Shown: in pieces, positions 1 through 8,124 of the stretch | Position numbering within the stretch: the stretch's first letter is position 1 | Layout of the letters: the number at the start of each line of letters is the position of its first letter | Source of the DNA: an uncultured Roseateles sp. | GTDB taxonomy: Bacteria > Pseudomonadota > Gammaproteobacteria > Burkholderiales > Burkholderiaceae | Length of the DNA: 32,797 nucleotides | Reading direction: 5' to 3' | NCBI GenBank assembly: GCA_946886855.1 | Contig: CAMPJJ010000064.1 | Location: 1 to 32,797 of the forward strand | Made by a program: the position numbers and the translations under genes | Notes under the pieces: model-generated | Seen by the model: the letters and a program-made list of their open reading frames with translations, nothing else | Told to the model about the DNA's origin: nothing | Databases searched by the model: none

Positions 1-1343
1 ACGTCTACTTCAACGAGCTTGCGGGGAAGAGCGTCGACGGCCCGCCGCTCAGCTTCGGGGAGTTGTGGGGGCCGGACCCGGCGACGCGTCGCATCAACCT
101 CGAGGTGATCACGAGCGCGGTCAGCCAGCAGATGGTCTACAGCATCCCGTTCCGACCCGGGACGCCGATGTTCTATTACGACCCGCTGGAGTGGTCGCGG
201 TTGTTCCCCCCCGCCGTGATGACGGCGCTGGCGGCCCCGTTCGGCGACGGCCATGACGGACCGGTGATCGAGAGCGCGCAAGGTCGCGCCCTGCGACCGC
301 TGCCGCGGCACGGCGACCTGCCGGTCGTGGTCGCGATCCGGATGAGCCTGAGCTTCCCGCTGCTGCTGTCGGCGGTGCCGCTGTATGCGGTGGACTGGTC
401 GCGCACGGCCAACCAGCGCACGCAGGCCGCGGTCCGCGCGGCGGAGACCGCCGAGGCGCGCCGCCGCCTGCGGCTGCGGGCGACGCGGATCTGGTTCTCG
501 GACGGCGGCATCGGCAGCAACCTGCCGCTGCACCTGTTCGACGCGATGCTGCCGCGGCATCCGACCTTCGCGGTCAACCTGAAGCGCCCGCATCCGGACC
601 ACGCGATCGAGCCGGGTGACCCGGGCAACGACGGCGGACGGATCTACCTGCCCGAAGACGACCGCGGCGGCCGCCTGCGCCACTGGCCGGAGCCGGACCT
701 CGTCGACGACTGGGAGCAGCGCGCGCCGGAGGCGCGGGAGAAGACGCCGCTCGCGGGGCTGGCCGGTTTCCTTGGGAGCATCGTCGGCACGATGCAGAAC
801 TGGCGCGACGAGATCCTGTTCCCGACGCCGGGCTTCCGCGACCGCATCGTCCAGATCAGCCAGAGGTCCGACGAGGGAGGGCTCAACCTCGCGATGCCCG
901 CCGGCACGATCGCCGCGCTGGCGGAGGCCGGCGGCCTGGCAGCGCAGCGTCTGATCGCGCGGTTCCATCCGTCGGGCGCCGAAGGCGGCGCAGGCTGGGA
1001 GAGCCACCGGCGCGCCCGGCTGACGACCTTCCTCGGCGTGATGCAACCCGCGACCGTCGGGCTGGCGGCGGCGATGGGCGCGGGTCCAGGCGCGGGCGCA
1101 GGGGCGGAGGCGGGAACGGGGACGGGGACGGGGACGCGGACGGCGGCGGACTGGCTGGTGCTGCTCGACGCCGACGCGCGCTACCAGCGCTCGTCGGCGA
1201 TGCGGGCCGAGGCGGCGCGGTTCCTCACCGGCCTGGACGACCTGGGCGCCGCGACGCCCCGCAAGCTGTCGGGACCGCCCCGCACGCTGGACGTGGGCTC
1301 GCTCAAGCCGATGCCGCAGGTGCGGCTGACGCCGCGGATCTGA
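1..1343 (+). CDS. patatin-like phospholipase family protein, C-terminal part (start off-window)
   Basis: The frame is open from base 3 with no start that fits, so this is the last 446 residues of a longer protein. It is probably a patatin-type lipid acyl hydrolase with a Ser-Asp dyad. The segment SDGGIGSNLPLHLF (Asp codon at 501-503) fits the DGG/DGA motif holding the catalytic aspartate, and the upstream stretch MSLSFPLLLSAVPLY fits the small-residue/Phe-Pro segment seen before it in patatins. The GxSxG nucleophile would lie before the window and cannot be checked. After the catalytic part, a Gly/Ala/Thr-rich linker (about 1075-1145) is encoded by hexamer repeats, followed by a short tail. 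It is separated by 141 bp from the downstream chemotaxis gene, so shared transcription is uncertain. The family call is fairly sure; the substrate is unknown. Confidence 0.75.
   Translation, partial: VYFNELAGKSVDGPPLSFGELWGPDPATRRINLEVITSAVSQQMVYSIPFRPGTPMFYYDPLEWSRLFPPAVMTALAAPFGDGHDGPVIESAQGRALRPLPRHGDLPVVVAIRMSLSFPLLLSAVPLYAVDWSRTANQRTQAAVRAAETAEARRRLRLRATRIWFSDGGIGSNLPLHLFDAMLPRHPTFAVNLKRPHPDHAIEPGDPGNDGGRIYLPEDDRGGRLRHWPEPDLVDDWEQRAPEAREKTPLAGLAGFLGSIVGTMQNWRDEILFPTPGFRDRIVQISQRSDEGGLNLAMPAGTIAALAEAGGLAAQRLIARFHPSGAEGGAGWESHRRARLTTFLGVMQPATVGLAAAMGAGPGAGAGAEAGTGTGTGTRTAADWLVLLDADARYQRSSAMRAEAARFLTGLDDLGAATPRKLSGPPRTLDVGSLKPMPQVRLTPRI
1113..1142 (+). repeat. five-unit GGGACG-type hexanucleotide tandem repeat inside the patatin gene
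   Basis: Five consecutive 6-bp units (GGAACG, three GGGACG, CGGACG) encode an alternating Gly-Thr run in a low-complexity linker. Because the unit is a multiple of three, a gain or loss of units would change linker length without a frameshift. Confidence 0.8.
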
Positions 1344-1484
1344 AGATCGCCCTCGCCGCTGCCCAGCTTTCCACAGGTCGGAGAGGACTTAACGGCAGCT
1401 TGATATCGGTGTACGGTAGCGGTGCCAACATCGCGCCGCACCGCGGTCCGATCTCCCTTCGGACCGGTGTCGAGGAGAACGAAC

Positions 1485-3038
1485 ATGATGTCCAACAAGA
1501 ACGTCCGGGGCTCCATCGGCCGGCGGCTGGGGCTGGTCCAGGCCCTGGTCCTGGTGATTGCGCTGATCGGGTCGGCGATGGGGTATCTGGGACTGAGCCG
1601 CGTGGCGGCGCAGACGGAGGCCATGTACCAGGAGACCATCGTGACCGAGCGGGTGGCCTCGGACTGGTACCGCAACGTCTACAACGGCGGGACGCGCACG
1701 ACGGCGATCGCCGTGAGCGCGGACCCGGCCCTGGCGACCTTCTTCGCCGAGCAGGCGGCGGAGTCGACGAAGTCCTCCACCGAGCTGCAGGCCCGGATGG
1801 ACAAATTGTTGAACTCGCCGGAGGAGCGCGCCGCCTTCGACCGCGTGATCGACCTGCGCAAGGCCTACATCAAGGTGCGCGACACCATCACCGAGGCGAA
1901 GAAGCAAGGCGATCCGGCGCGGGCCAAGCAGCTCTTCGACGAGCAGTTCAAGCCGGCCGCGGCCACCTATCTGGAAAGCATCCGCGTGATCGCCCAGCAG
2001 CAGCGGGATCAGCTGGACACGTCGCTGAAGGCGCTGGCGGAGACCAACGCGCGGGCACGGACCGCCCTGGTGGTGTTCGGGCTGGTCGCGCTGGTGGCGG
2101 GCGGGGCCTTGGCGGTGTGGCTGACGCGCTCGATCACGCGGCCGCTCGCCCAGGCGGCGGAGGTGGCCGATGCGATCGCGCGTTTCGACCTGACGGGCCG
2201 CATCGAGACGACGGGCGGTGACGAGACGGGTCAGCTGTTGCGATCGTTGAGCGAGATGCAGGCTGCGCTGGTGCGCCTGATCGGCGAGGTGCGCGGCTCG
2301 ACGGACAGCATCGGCACCGCGAGCGCGGAGATCGCCATGGGCAACATGGACCTGTCGGCGCGCACGGAGCAGACGGCGTCCAACCTGCAGGAGGCGGCGG
2401 CGTCGCTGACGCAGCTGACGGGCACGGTGCGGCAGACGGCCGACGCGGCGACGACGGCCAACCAGCTGGCCGGTTCGGCGGCGGAGACCGCGCAGCGCGG
2501 CGGCGCGGTGATGGGGCAGGTCGTGGCGACGATGGGCGAGATCAGCGACAGCTCGCGGCGCATCGCCGACATCATCGGCACCATCGACGGCATCGCCTTC
2601 CAGACCAACATCCTGGCGCTGAACGCGGCGGTCGAGGCGGCGCGGGCGGGCGAGCAGGGCCGGGGCTTCGCCGTGGTGGCGAGCGAGGTGCGATCGCTGG
2701 CGCAGCGCAGCGCGCAGGCGGCCAAGGAGATCAAGACGCTGATCGCCACCAGCGTGGAACGGGTGGAATCGGGCTCGCGGCTGGTCAGCGACGCGGGCAC
2801 GACGATGAACGACATCGTGACCAGCGTGCAGCGCGTGACGGACATCATTGCGGAGATCCGCGCGGCGTCGCAGGAGCAGAGCGACGGCATCAACCAGGTG
2901 AACGCCGCGGTGGGTCACCTCGACCAGATGACGCAGCAGAACGCGGCGCTGGTGGAGGAGGCCGCGTCGGCGGCCGAGAGCCTGAAGGATCAGTCGCACC
3001 GCCTGTCGACGGCGATCTCGGTGTTCAGGTTGCGCTGA
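1485..3038 (+). CDS. methyl-accepting chemotaxis protein
   Basis: This is a 517-residue membrane chemoreceptor that signals to CheA/CheW. TM1 lies at about residues 14-36, a mostly helical periplasmic domain of the four-helix-bundle type at 37-190, TM2 at 192-214, HAMP at about 215-268, then the long cytoplasmic coiled coil. The hairpin tip [20 protein letters not shown] (368-387) is the hallmark CheA/CheW-binding region, and Gln/Glu-rich methylation helices flank it. The start at 1485 is preceded by GAGGAGAACGA, a good ribosome binding site; an earlier in-frame ATG at 1422 would add 21 residues with no membrane or family match. The C terminus ends in VFRLR and has no NWETF-type tether for CheR/CheB. 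No other chemotaxis gene is in the window, so it looks like a stand-alone receptor. The ligand cannot be read from sequence. Confidence 0.95.
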   Translation: MMSNKNVRGSIGRRLGLVQALVLVIALIGSAMGYLGLSRVAAQTEAMYQETIVTERVASDWYRNVYNGGTRTTAIAVSADPALATFFAEQAAESTKSSTELQARMDKLLNSPEERAAFDRVIDLRKAYIKVRDTITEAKKQGDPARAKQLFDEQFKPAAATYLESIRVIAQQQRDQLDTSLKALAETNARARTALVVFGLVALVAGGALAVWLTRSITRPLAQAAEVADAIARFDLTGRIETTGGDETGQLLRSLSEMQAALVRLIGEVRGSTDSIGTASAEIAMGNMDLSARTEQTASNLQEAAASLTQLTGTVRQTADAATTANQLAGSAAETAQRGGAVMGQVVATMGEISDSSRRIADIIGTIDGIAFQTNILALNAAVEAARAGEQGRGFAVVASEVRSLAQRSAQAAKEIKTLIATSVERVESGSRLVSDAGTTMNDIVTSVQRVTDIIAEIRAASQEQSDGINQVNAAVGHLDQMTQQNAALVEEAASAAESLKDQSHRLSTAISVFRLR

Positions 3039-4080
3039 GGTGGCCCGCGCCGCCCGGACCGCCCGGGCGGTCCGTGGCGGAACGCCCGGCGAGGATCTCG
3101 GCTTCGCGCGCCGGCGCCAGGGTGGCGACGAGCTTGCCGGCATCCCAGTCCGCCTCGCGCGGTGCCCTCGCCCAGGCGAGCGTGGCGGCCGCCGTCTCCT
3201 GGATCGGCCGGGTCGTCAGGCCCGCCGCCACGGCGCGGGCCGCGTCGCCGAGCAGCATGCCGCCGACCGCGGGATCCTCTTCGGGCAGCCACAGCGGCAG
3301 CCCGGTCCACGGCGCCACGCCGAGCACCAGCAGCAGGGTGTCCGGCTTCCAGGTGAAGCGGGCATCGCTGCTGGGCGCTGCCTGCACGCAGGCGTCGAGC
3401 AAGGCCTTCATTGGCAGACGGGGGCCGACGGCGTTGAACGCGCCGGTCGCGCGTGACTCGGCGAGCGTCACGCAGAACGCGGCGAGATCGCGGACATCGA
3501 TGACCTGGACCGGCCGCTCGGGCCGTCCGGGTGCGAGCACCTCGCCGCCGCGCGCGACACGCGTCGGCCAATACGTGAATCGACCGGTCGGGTCGTGCGG
3601 GCCGACGATCAGTCCCGGCCGCACGATCGCGTGCCGATCGGGCAGGGTGCGGACGAGCGCCTCTTCGGCCCGGGCCTTCAGCGGCCCGTAGCCGGTGTTG
3701 CCGTCCGCGAGCGGCGTCGACTCGTCGAAGACGCGATGCGGCGGGAACACGCCGTACGCCGAGATCGAGGACACCAGCACGACGTGCGGCGTGCCCGTGT
3801 CGAGCGCTGCGAGGGTGCGCTCGATCTGCGCGGGGTTGAACGCGGTGCAGTCGATGACCGCATCGAACGCGCGACCGCGCAGGGCGCTCATGTCCCCGTC
3901 CCGATCGCCGATGAGGCGCTCCACCTCGGGGAACAGGCCCGGGCCGTGCCGGCCGCGATTCAGCATCGAGACCGCGTGACCGCGCGCCAGCGCGGCGTCG
4001 ATGACGTGGCGACCGAGGAAGACGGTGCCGCCGAGGATGAGGAGGCGCATGGCGAGGCGGGGATGAGCCGGTGATCGCAT
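3025..4080 (-). CDS. NAD(P)-dependent epimerase/dehydratase (atypical extended SDR)
   Basis: A 351-residue Rossmann-fold protein. The N-terminal [14 protein letters not shown] carries the GGTxFLG variant of the nucleotide-binding loop seen in atypical SDRs related to CSP41. SSISAYG followed by a YGPLK segment gives the expected Ser and the Tyr-x-x-x-Lys catalytic pair. Substrate is unknown; sugar-nucleotide-like or isoflavone-reductase-like substrates are possible. Two starts compete: ATG at 4080, preceded by GAGGGGG about 7 nt upstream, and ATG at 4050, which begins directly at the Rossmann strand but has no visible ribosome binding site. I chose 4080. The stop overlaps the end of the convergent chemotaxis gene by 14 bp. 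A 9-bp tandem repeat sits between this gene and the fadE-like gene upstream, and the two could be co-transcribed. Confidence 0.85.
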   Translation of the reverse strand: MRSPAHPRLAMRLLILGGTVFLGRHVIDAALARGHAVSMLNRGRHGPGLFPEVERLIGDRDGDMSALRGRAFDAVIDCTAFNPAQIERTLAALDTGTPHVVLVSSISAYGVFPPHRVFDESTPLADGNTGYGPLKARAEEALVRTLPDRHAIVRPGLIVGPHDPTGRFTYWPTRVARGGEVLAPGRPERPVQVIDVRDLAAFCVTLAESRATGAFNAVGPRLPMKALLDACVQAAPSSDARFTWKPDTLLLVLGVAPWTGLPLWLPEEDPAVGGMLLGDAARAVAAGLTTRPIQETAAATLAWARAPREADWDAGKLVATLAPAREAEILAGRSATDRPGGPGGAGHLSAT

Positions 4081-4089
4081 CAGTATCCC

Positions 4090-4134
4090 CCTCGTCCGCC
4101 TCGTCCCCGTCGTCGCCCTCGTCCGCCTGGTCCC
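4090..4134. repeat. 9-bp imperfect tandem repeat (CCTCGTCCG-type), five units
   Basis: Five adjacent nonamers, CCTCGTCCG, CCTCGTCCC, CGTCGTCGC, CCTCGTCCG and CCTGGTCCC, fill half of the 95-bp gap between the acyl-CoA dehydrogenase stop and the SDR start. They overlap the SDR gene's likely ribosome binding site region, so unit number could alter leader length. Confidence 0.7.
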
Positions 4135-4175
4135 GTTTGCGCGCCTGGCCTGGACGTGCCGGGGCACCCGCCCGG

Positions 4176-6305
4176 TCAGTCCTCGTCGACCCGGATCACC
4201 TCTTCGGCGGCCTTCAGGTAGGCCAGCGCCGCCTCGGGATCGCGAGCGCCGCGCGCCACCGTCTCCAGGGAGCCGGAGCGGCGCAGCGCCTTGTTGAGCG
4301 CCGGCACCTCGTCGCCCAGCGCGCGGGCCGCGTCGAGCGCGCGCATCAGGTCGAGCAGGCCGCCGCGCTTCGGACGCGAGACGTCGGGGCAGAGGCGTTG
4401 CATCAGCGCCGGCTGCGTGCGCAGCAAGTCGGCCAGGGCGATGGCCTCGCGGTCGCGCAGCGGCGCGAGGTGGCTGGTGCCGTGCAGCAGCATCGGCGCC
4501 ATCGCCCGCAGGAAGCGGGAAGGGAGGTTGGCGTAGAGCTCGCGCAGCAGCGTGGCGGCCTCGTGCAGCTGCAGGCGGATCGCGGCGCGCGCCACCGGCA
4601 GCGTCGCCGGGTCGTTCTCGACCTGGTAGCGCCACACGCAGGCGGCGGCGAGGTAGAGCGCGGCCAGCACGTCGCCCAGGCGCGCGGACAACAGCTCCAT
4701 GCGCTTGAGCTTGCCGCCCAGCAGTCCCATCGCCAGGTCGGCGGTGAGTGCGTAGCGGGCCGACAGCGAGGCGATGAGCGTCGCTTCCGCGCGCAGGTCG
4801 GCCGGCGGCTGGCCGCGCAGCGGCGTGTGCGCCAGGCTGCGCCAGAGATTGCGCATCACATGGCCGACATGACCGGCCAGGGCGCGCCCCAGCCGCTCAT
4901 CGTCCTTCTCCTGCACGGCCTTCATCTCCTCCAGCACGAAGGGATGGCAGCGGGTCGCTCCCTGGCCGAAGATGATCAGCGCCCGCGACAGCAGGTTGGC
5001 GCCCTCCACCGTGATGGCGATGGGCGCATGGCGGTAGGCGACGCCCAGCAGGTTGCGCGGCCCGGCAATGATCCCTTTGCCGCCGAGCACGTCCATGCCG
5101 TCGTTGACCGCGCGACGGCCGGCCTCGGTGAGCTGCACCTTGAGGATCGCGCTGGCGACGCTGGGCTGCTCGCCGGCGTCGAGCGCCGCGGCGGTGTAGC
5201 GCCGCGCGGCATCGGTGGCGTAAAGCCGCGCGGCCATCTGTGCGGTGATGCCGGCGATCGCGTGGAAGCGCCCGATGGGCAGTCCGAACTGCTCGCGCAC
5301 CTGGCCGTAGCCGTTGACCACGAACAGCGCGGTCTGCTGCATCGCCGCACCCAGCGCCGGCAGCGAGATCGCGCGGCCGGCGGCCAGGCACTCCATCAGC
5401 ATGCGCCAGCCCTGGCCGACGCGCGCTTCGCCGCCGATCACCCAGTCCATGGGGACGAAGACGTCCTCGCCGCGGATCGGCCCGTTCATGAAGGCCGAGT
5501 CCATCGGATGGTGGCGACGGCCGATCTCCATGCCGGGCGTCGGCACCGGCAGCAGCGCGCAGGTGATGCCGAGTTCCTGCTGCCCCTCCGGCCGCGAGGG
5601 ATCGATCGCCTGGAAAGCGAGGCCCACCACGCTCGCCACCGGCGCGAGCGTGATGTAGCGCTTGTCGAATCGCACGCTGAAGCCGCGCACGGTCCGGCCG
5701 TCGATCTCGCGTTCGGTGAGCACGCCGCGATCGGGGATGGAGGCGGCGTCCGACCCGGCATGCGGCGAGGTGAGGCCGAAGCAGGGCAGCTCGCGGCCGT
5801 CGGCCAGGCGCGGCAGGTAATGCTGCTGCTGGTCCGGGGTGCCGTAGCGCAGCAGCAGTTCCGCCGGGCCCAGCGAGTTGGGCACCATCACCGTCACCGC
5901 GCAGGCGGTGTTGACGGTGGCGATGCGGGTCACCACCTCGGCATGCGCATAGTGGCCGAAGCCGAGGCCGCCGTATTCCTTGGGGATGATCATCCCGAAG
6001 AAGCGGTGGTCGCGCAGGTATTGCCACACCTCGGGCGGCAGGTCGCCCGCCTCGTCGATCGCGTGGTCGTCCAGCATGCCGACGAGCGTGGTCACCTCCT
6101 GGTCGAGGAAGCGACGCTCCTCGTCGGTGAGGCGGTTGGGGCCCTGTGCGATCAGCGCGTCGAAGTCGGGCCGGCCCGCGAAGAGCTGACCTTCGAAGCC
6201 GACCGTGCCGGCCTCGAGGGCCGCCCGTTCGGTGTCGCCCATCGCGGGCAAGGCCTTGGAGAAGGGCGCCATGGCCAGGCGCCCGATGAGTCGGTGCAGT
6301 CCCAT
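4176..6305 (-). CDS. fadE: FadE-type acyl-CoA dehydrogenase lacking the usual N-terminal membrane anchor
   Basis: This 709-residue flavoprotein should catalyse the first step of fatty-acid beta-oxidation, alpha,beta-dehydrogenation of acyl-CoA. Family signatures are FFGMIIPKEYGGLGF, VMVPNSLGPAELLLRYG and PCFGLTSPHAGSDAA in the N-terminal half, and TVEGANLL near residue 434, where the Glu is the likely catalytic base by position. The C-terminal ~250 residues form the extra domain typical of FadE rather than short ACADs. FadE proteins usually run 750-815 residues and begin with hydrophobic segments before the ALEAGTVxxEGxLF motif. Here that motif starts about residue 29 and nothing hydrophobic precedes it. 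An in-frame TAG lies three codons upstream of the ATG, so extension is impossible without a frameshift. The gene's 5' side abuts a degraded mobile-element patch, which may have removed the anchor and promoter. Function is probably retained, as the catalytic core is intact. Confidence 0.92.
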   Translation of the reverse strand: MGLHRLIGRLAMAPFSKALPAMGDTERAALEAGTVGFEGQLFAGRPDFDALIAQGPNRLTDEERRFLDQEVTTLVGMLDDHAIDEAGDLPPEVWQYLRDHRFFGMIIPKEYGGLGFGHYAHAEVVTRIATVNTACAVTVMVPNSLGPAELLLRYGTPDQQQHYLPRLADGRELPCFGLTSPHAGSDAASIPDRGVLTEREIDGRTVRGFSVRFDKRYITLAPVASVVGLAFQAIDPSRPEGQQELGITCALLPVPTPGMEIGRRHHPMDSAFMNGPIRGEDVFVPMDWVIGGEARVGQGWRMLMECLAAGRAISLPALGAAMQQTALFVVNGYGQVREQFGLPIGRFHAIAGITAQMAARLYATDAARRYTAAALDAGEQPSVASAILKVQLTEAGRRAVNDGMDVLGGKGIIAGPRNLLGVAYRHAPIAITVEGANLLSRALIIFGQGATRCHPFVLEEMKAVQEKDDERLGRALAGHVGHVMRNLWRSLAHTPLRGQPPADLRAEATLIASLSARYALTADLAMGLLGGKLKRMELLSARLGDVLAALYLAAACVWRYQVENDPATLPVARAAIRLQLHEAATLLRELYANLPSRFLRAMAPMLLHGTSHLAPLRDREAIALADLLRTQPALMQRLCPDVSRPKRGGLLDLMRALDAARALGDEVPALNKALRRSGSLETVARGARDPEAALAYLKAAEEVIRVDED

Positions 6306-6390
6306 GGGCTGAGCCTAGGTCTGCGCGTTCGACGGGAAGGTCAGCCTGGAGCGCATGCGCGCGTAGGACGCCAGGCCGCGAGGCGCCGCC

Positions 6391-6480
6391 CGCAGAAGAA
6401 CACGGACTGCAGCCCACCAGCGGCAGAAAGCGGACTGCAGAACACGGACCGCAGCCAGCGCACCGCAGAAAGCGGAAAGC
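6391..6480. repeat. imperfect interleaved repeats (GCAGAAAGCGGACTGCAG / AACACGGACYGCAGCC)
   Basis: Two related words alternate: GCAGAA(A)GCGGA occurs at the start of several units, and AACACGGACTGCAGCC or AACACGGACCGCAGCC occurs twice. They occupy the gap between the fadE start and the truncated TniQ-like frame. They do not match the repeats on the tRNA side of the patch. Origin unknown; they may be the scar of a deletion or a decayed transposon end. Confidence 0.5.
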
Positions 6481-6483
6481 CGG

Positions 6484-6909
6484 TTGAGTGTTGATATTGA
6501 GCGTAGGACCTACCGACGCAGCCCGCACTCCGAGGAGCAGTTGCGCGCAATCATTCTTGATGCCGCAGCGGCCACTCCACCTGAGTCTGGTACGCGTCTT
6601 GCGAAGCGGCTGGGCATGGACGTTAAGTCACTAAGGCAGAGGTGCCCGAAGGAGTACGGCGTCCTCCAAGTTGCAAGAAGGAAGCATCTGGAGCAAGAAG
6701 CACAAGCGCGCTATCGGAACCTTGAGGAGCGCTTCGAAGCGGCAGCGCGCCAACTCGCACATCGAGGCGTCGCTGTTACTCGACGGTCCTTGCAAGCGGA
6801 GGCTGGCCTTACTGTGTTCAAGGGCGTCGGAAATCGGCCCGCTGCACTTGAGACGGTGTTCCTGCGGCGGTCGAGCTTCAATGTGGGGGAAAGCACCAGC
6901 GCCGGATGA
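6484..6909 (+). CDS. TniQ/TnsD-like C-terminal fragment, probable remnant
   Basis: An open frame of 141 residues whose only available start is TTG at 6484, with no ribosome binding site. The frame stays open upstream to 6367 without an ATG, as expected for a gene that lost its 5' part. The protein is basic and helical. The part RLAKRLGMDVKSLRQRCP followed by a charged helix and RGVAVTRRSLQAEAGL resembles the C-terminal region of TniQ/TnsD proteins, where a helix-turn-helix (LAxRLGxxxxxLxxxFP) is followed by a helix and a GxxxSRRxVxxxAGL motif. TniQ proteins choose targets for Tn7-like transposons. Base composition is clearly lower in GC than the flanking genes. A terminator hairpin follows at 6933. 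No TnsA, TnsB or TnsC gene is present. The family link rests on pattern memory and is uncertain; another DNA-binding protein is possible. Confidence 0.5.
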   Translation: MSVDIERRTYRRSPHSEEQLRAIILDAAAATPPESGTRLAKRLGMDVKSLRQRCPKEYGVLQVARRKHLEQEAQARYRNLEERFEAAARQLAHRGVAVTRRSLQAEAGLTVFKGVGNRPAALETVFLRRSSFNVGESTSAG

Positions 6910-6932
6910 CGGTCGCCTGTAGGCAAAAGAAG

Positions 6933-6969
6933 AACGGGACCATCTGGTCCCGTTGTCGTTTCTGCTTCT
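6933..6969 (+). terminator. intrinsic-terminator-like hairpin after the TniQ-like fragment
   Basis: A perfect 10-bp stem, AACGGGACCA (6933-6942) against TGGTCCCGTT (6945-6954), has a 2-nt loop and is followed by a T-rich stretch, GTCGTTTCTGCTTCT. It lies 23 bp after the stop. Confidence 0.7.
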
Positions 6970-7035
6970 GGCTTGCGGAATGGCCATGGCCTCTTGGCCA
7001 GGACCTTTACGAGCCACAGCGCGCTTTAGCGCCAA

Positions 7036-7146
7036 TCCGGCCTGGTTGTGCCGTTTTTGGTCCGGCCTGATTTTGCCGTTTCTGAAATCCGGCCTGGTTC
7101 TGCGAATCCGGCCTGATTAGGCCGAATTTGTCAACTCTTGTGACAA
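7036..7146. mobile_element. putative transposon end with four iterated transposase-binding-like repeats
   Basis: Four copies of TCCGGCCTG(G/A)TTNTGCCG-like sequence start at 7036, 7061, 7088 and 7107. Beyond them lies TTGTCA-7 nt-TGACAA (7128-7146). Read outward-in from the tRNA side, the end would be TGTCACAAGAGTTGACAA followed by the repeats. Several transposase-binding repeats inside a TGT...ACA-type end is the layout of Tn7-like and Tn5053-like elements; some IS21-family ends are also iterated. The outermost TGACA lies 18 bp from the CCA end of tRNA-Arg. The matching opposite end was not found in the window, so this is probably a remnant. Confidence 0.55.
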
Positions 7147-7163
7147 CCGGCTTCTCGGTGTTC

Positions 7164-7238
7164 TGGTGCGACCGGCAAGAATCGAACTTGCGACTAAGCC
7201 TTCGGAGGGCCCAATGATATCCACTTCACCACGGTCGC
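7164..7238 (-). tRNA. tRNA-Arg, anticodon CCG
   Basis: A full cloverleaf can be drawn on the minus strand. The acceptor stem GCGACCG/CGGTCGC is perfect. The D stem is GTGA/TCAT with one wobble. The anticodon stem is GGGCC/GGCTT around loop CTCCGAA, giving anticodon CCG after U33 (reads CGG, Arg). The T arm is GCAAG-TTCGATT-CTTGC, and the 3' end is ACCA, with CCA encoded at 7164-7166. The variable loop is short. A good -10-like hexamer lies 14 bp upstream. The gene is single, and a putative transposon end lies 18 bp from its 3' end, consistent with use as an attachment site. Confidence 0.93.
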
Positions 7239-7252
7239 CGCGGGAAGCGCGC

Positions 7253-7258
7253 ATTCTA
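7253..7258 (-). promoter_or_regulatory. candidate -10 element (TAGAAT) for tRNA-Arg
   Basis: TAGAAT on the minus strand lies 14 bp before the first base of the mature tRNA. No convincing -35 hexamer is seen at 16-18 bp spacing. Confidence 0.4.
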
Positions 7259-7458
7259 GCCTCGTTCTGACCCGCCTCGCCCCGAGTCGCCGCCTTTGGC
7301 CCGAATGGAACGATCGCGAACACCTGCGCGACCCTCGCGCAACACCTGCCCCATCCACGTGCCGACCTTGACGAAAGCCCCAGGGTGGGGCGGCAGGGGG
7401 CTGGCTATACTGCGCTCGCTTCTGCTGTATCCGATTCGATTCGAGCCACGAGGAATTC

Positions 7459-8067
7459 ATGAGCGGAACCCAGGACCACGCCAACGCCCAGGACACGCAC
7501 GCCGAAGGACACGACGCCCACGAGGGCCCGATCAAGACCCCCAAGCAACTGATCGTCGCCGTCTTCTTCGCGTTCGTCATTCCGATCGTGATCATCGTGA
7601 TGCTCGCGAACTACGTGTCCAGCGAGATCAAGCCCGGCGCCGGCGGCACCGGACTCGAGGCGCAGGCGGTCGCCGCCCGCATCCAGCCCGTGGGCTCGAT
7701 CGAGCTCAAGGACCTGACCAACGCCGCCGCGATGAAGTCCGGCGAGCAGGTCTTCCAGGCCCAGTGCTCGGCCTGCCACGCCACCGGCGCGGCCGGCGCG
7801 CCCAAGCTCGGCGACCACGACGCCTGGGGCCCGCGCGTGAAGTCGGGCTTCGACACCCTGGTGCACTCCGCCCTCAAGGGCAAGGGCAACATGGGCCCGC
7901 AGGGCGGCGGCGACTTCAGCGACTTCGAGATCTCCCGCGCCGTGGTCTACATGGCCAACCAGGGCGGCGCGAAGTTCGACGAACCGAAACTCCCCGCAGC
8001 CGCCGCTTCCGGCGCCGATGCGGGGGCTTCGGCGCCGGCCGCCCCGGCCTCCGGCGCGTCGCAGTAG
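7459..8067 (+). CDS. membrane-anchored c-type cytochrome (c5-like)
   Basis: A 202-residue electron carrier expected on the periplasmic face of the inner membrane. A His/Asp-rich cytoplasmic N terminus precedes one transmembrane segment at about 30-50. The heme motif CSACH is at 103-107, and GNMGPQGG with Met145 is placed as the distal heme ligand, as in the cytochrome c5/CycB family. The Ala/Ser/Pro-rich tail (178-202) is low complexity. Ribosome binding site AGGAATTC precedes the ATG, and a strong terminator follows at 8089. It stands alone as a transcription unit, with a TATACT -10-like hexamer at 7406. It probably passes electrons to a terminal oxidase; the partner is not in the window. 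Confidence 0.93.
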   Translation: MSGTQDHANAQDTHAEGHDAHEGPIKTPKQLIVAVFFAFVIPIVIIVMLANYVSSEIKPGAGGTGLEAQAVAARIQPVGSIELKDLTNAAAMKSGEQVFQAQCSACHATGAAGAPKLGDHDAWGPRVKSGFDTLVHSALKGKGNMGPQGGGDFSDFEISRAVVYMANQGGAKFDEPKLPAAAASGADAGASAPAAPASGASQ

Positions 8068-8088
8068 GCAGCGCCCGCCAAAGATACG

Positions 8089-8114
8089 AAAGCCGACCCG
8101 AGGGTCGGCTTTTT
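8089..8114 (+). terminator. intrinsic terminator after the cytochrome gene
   Basis: AGCCGACCC (8091-8099) pairs perfectly with GGGTCGGCT (8102-8110), extended by flanking AA/TT, and is followed by a run of T. It also faces the end of the convergent gene, so it may work in both directions. Confidence 0.9.
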
Positions 8115-8124
8115 CATGGGCGGG

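Noticed and set aside
1389..3143. Long minus-strand frame opposite the chemoreceptor gene
   Set aside because: Composition is Arg/Ala/His low complexity and lacks any domain; the chemoreceptor is unambiguous.
6306..6484. Matching left end of the transposon
   Set aside because: No TGTCA/TGACA terminus and no TCCGGCCTG-type repeat occurs here, so the opposite end cannot be claimed.
4071..6494. Very long plus-strand open frame (about 800 codons) opposite fadE
   Set aside because: Its product is Arg/Gly/His/Gln-rich with no domain, while the minus strand encodes a clear acyl-CoA dehydrogenase; it is a GC-rich antisense frame.
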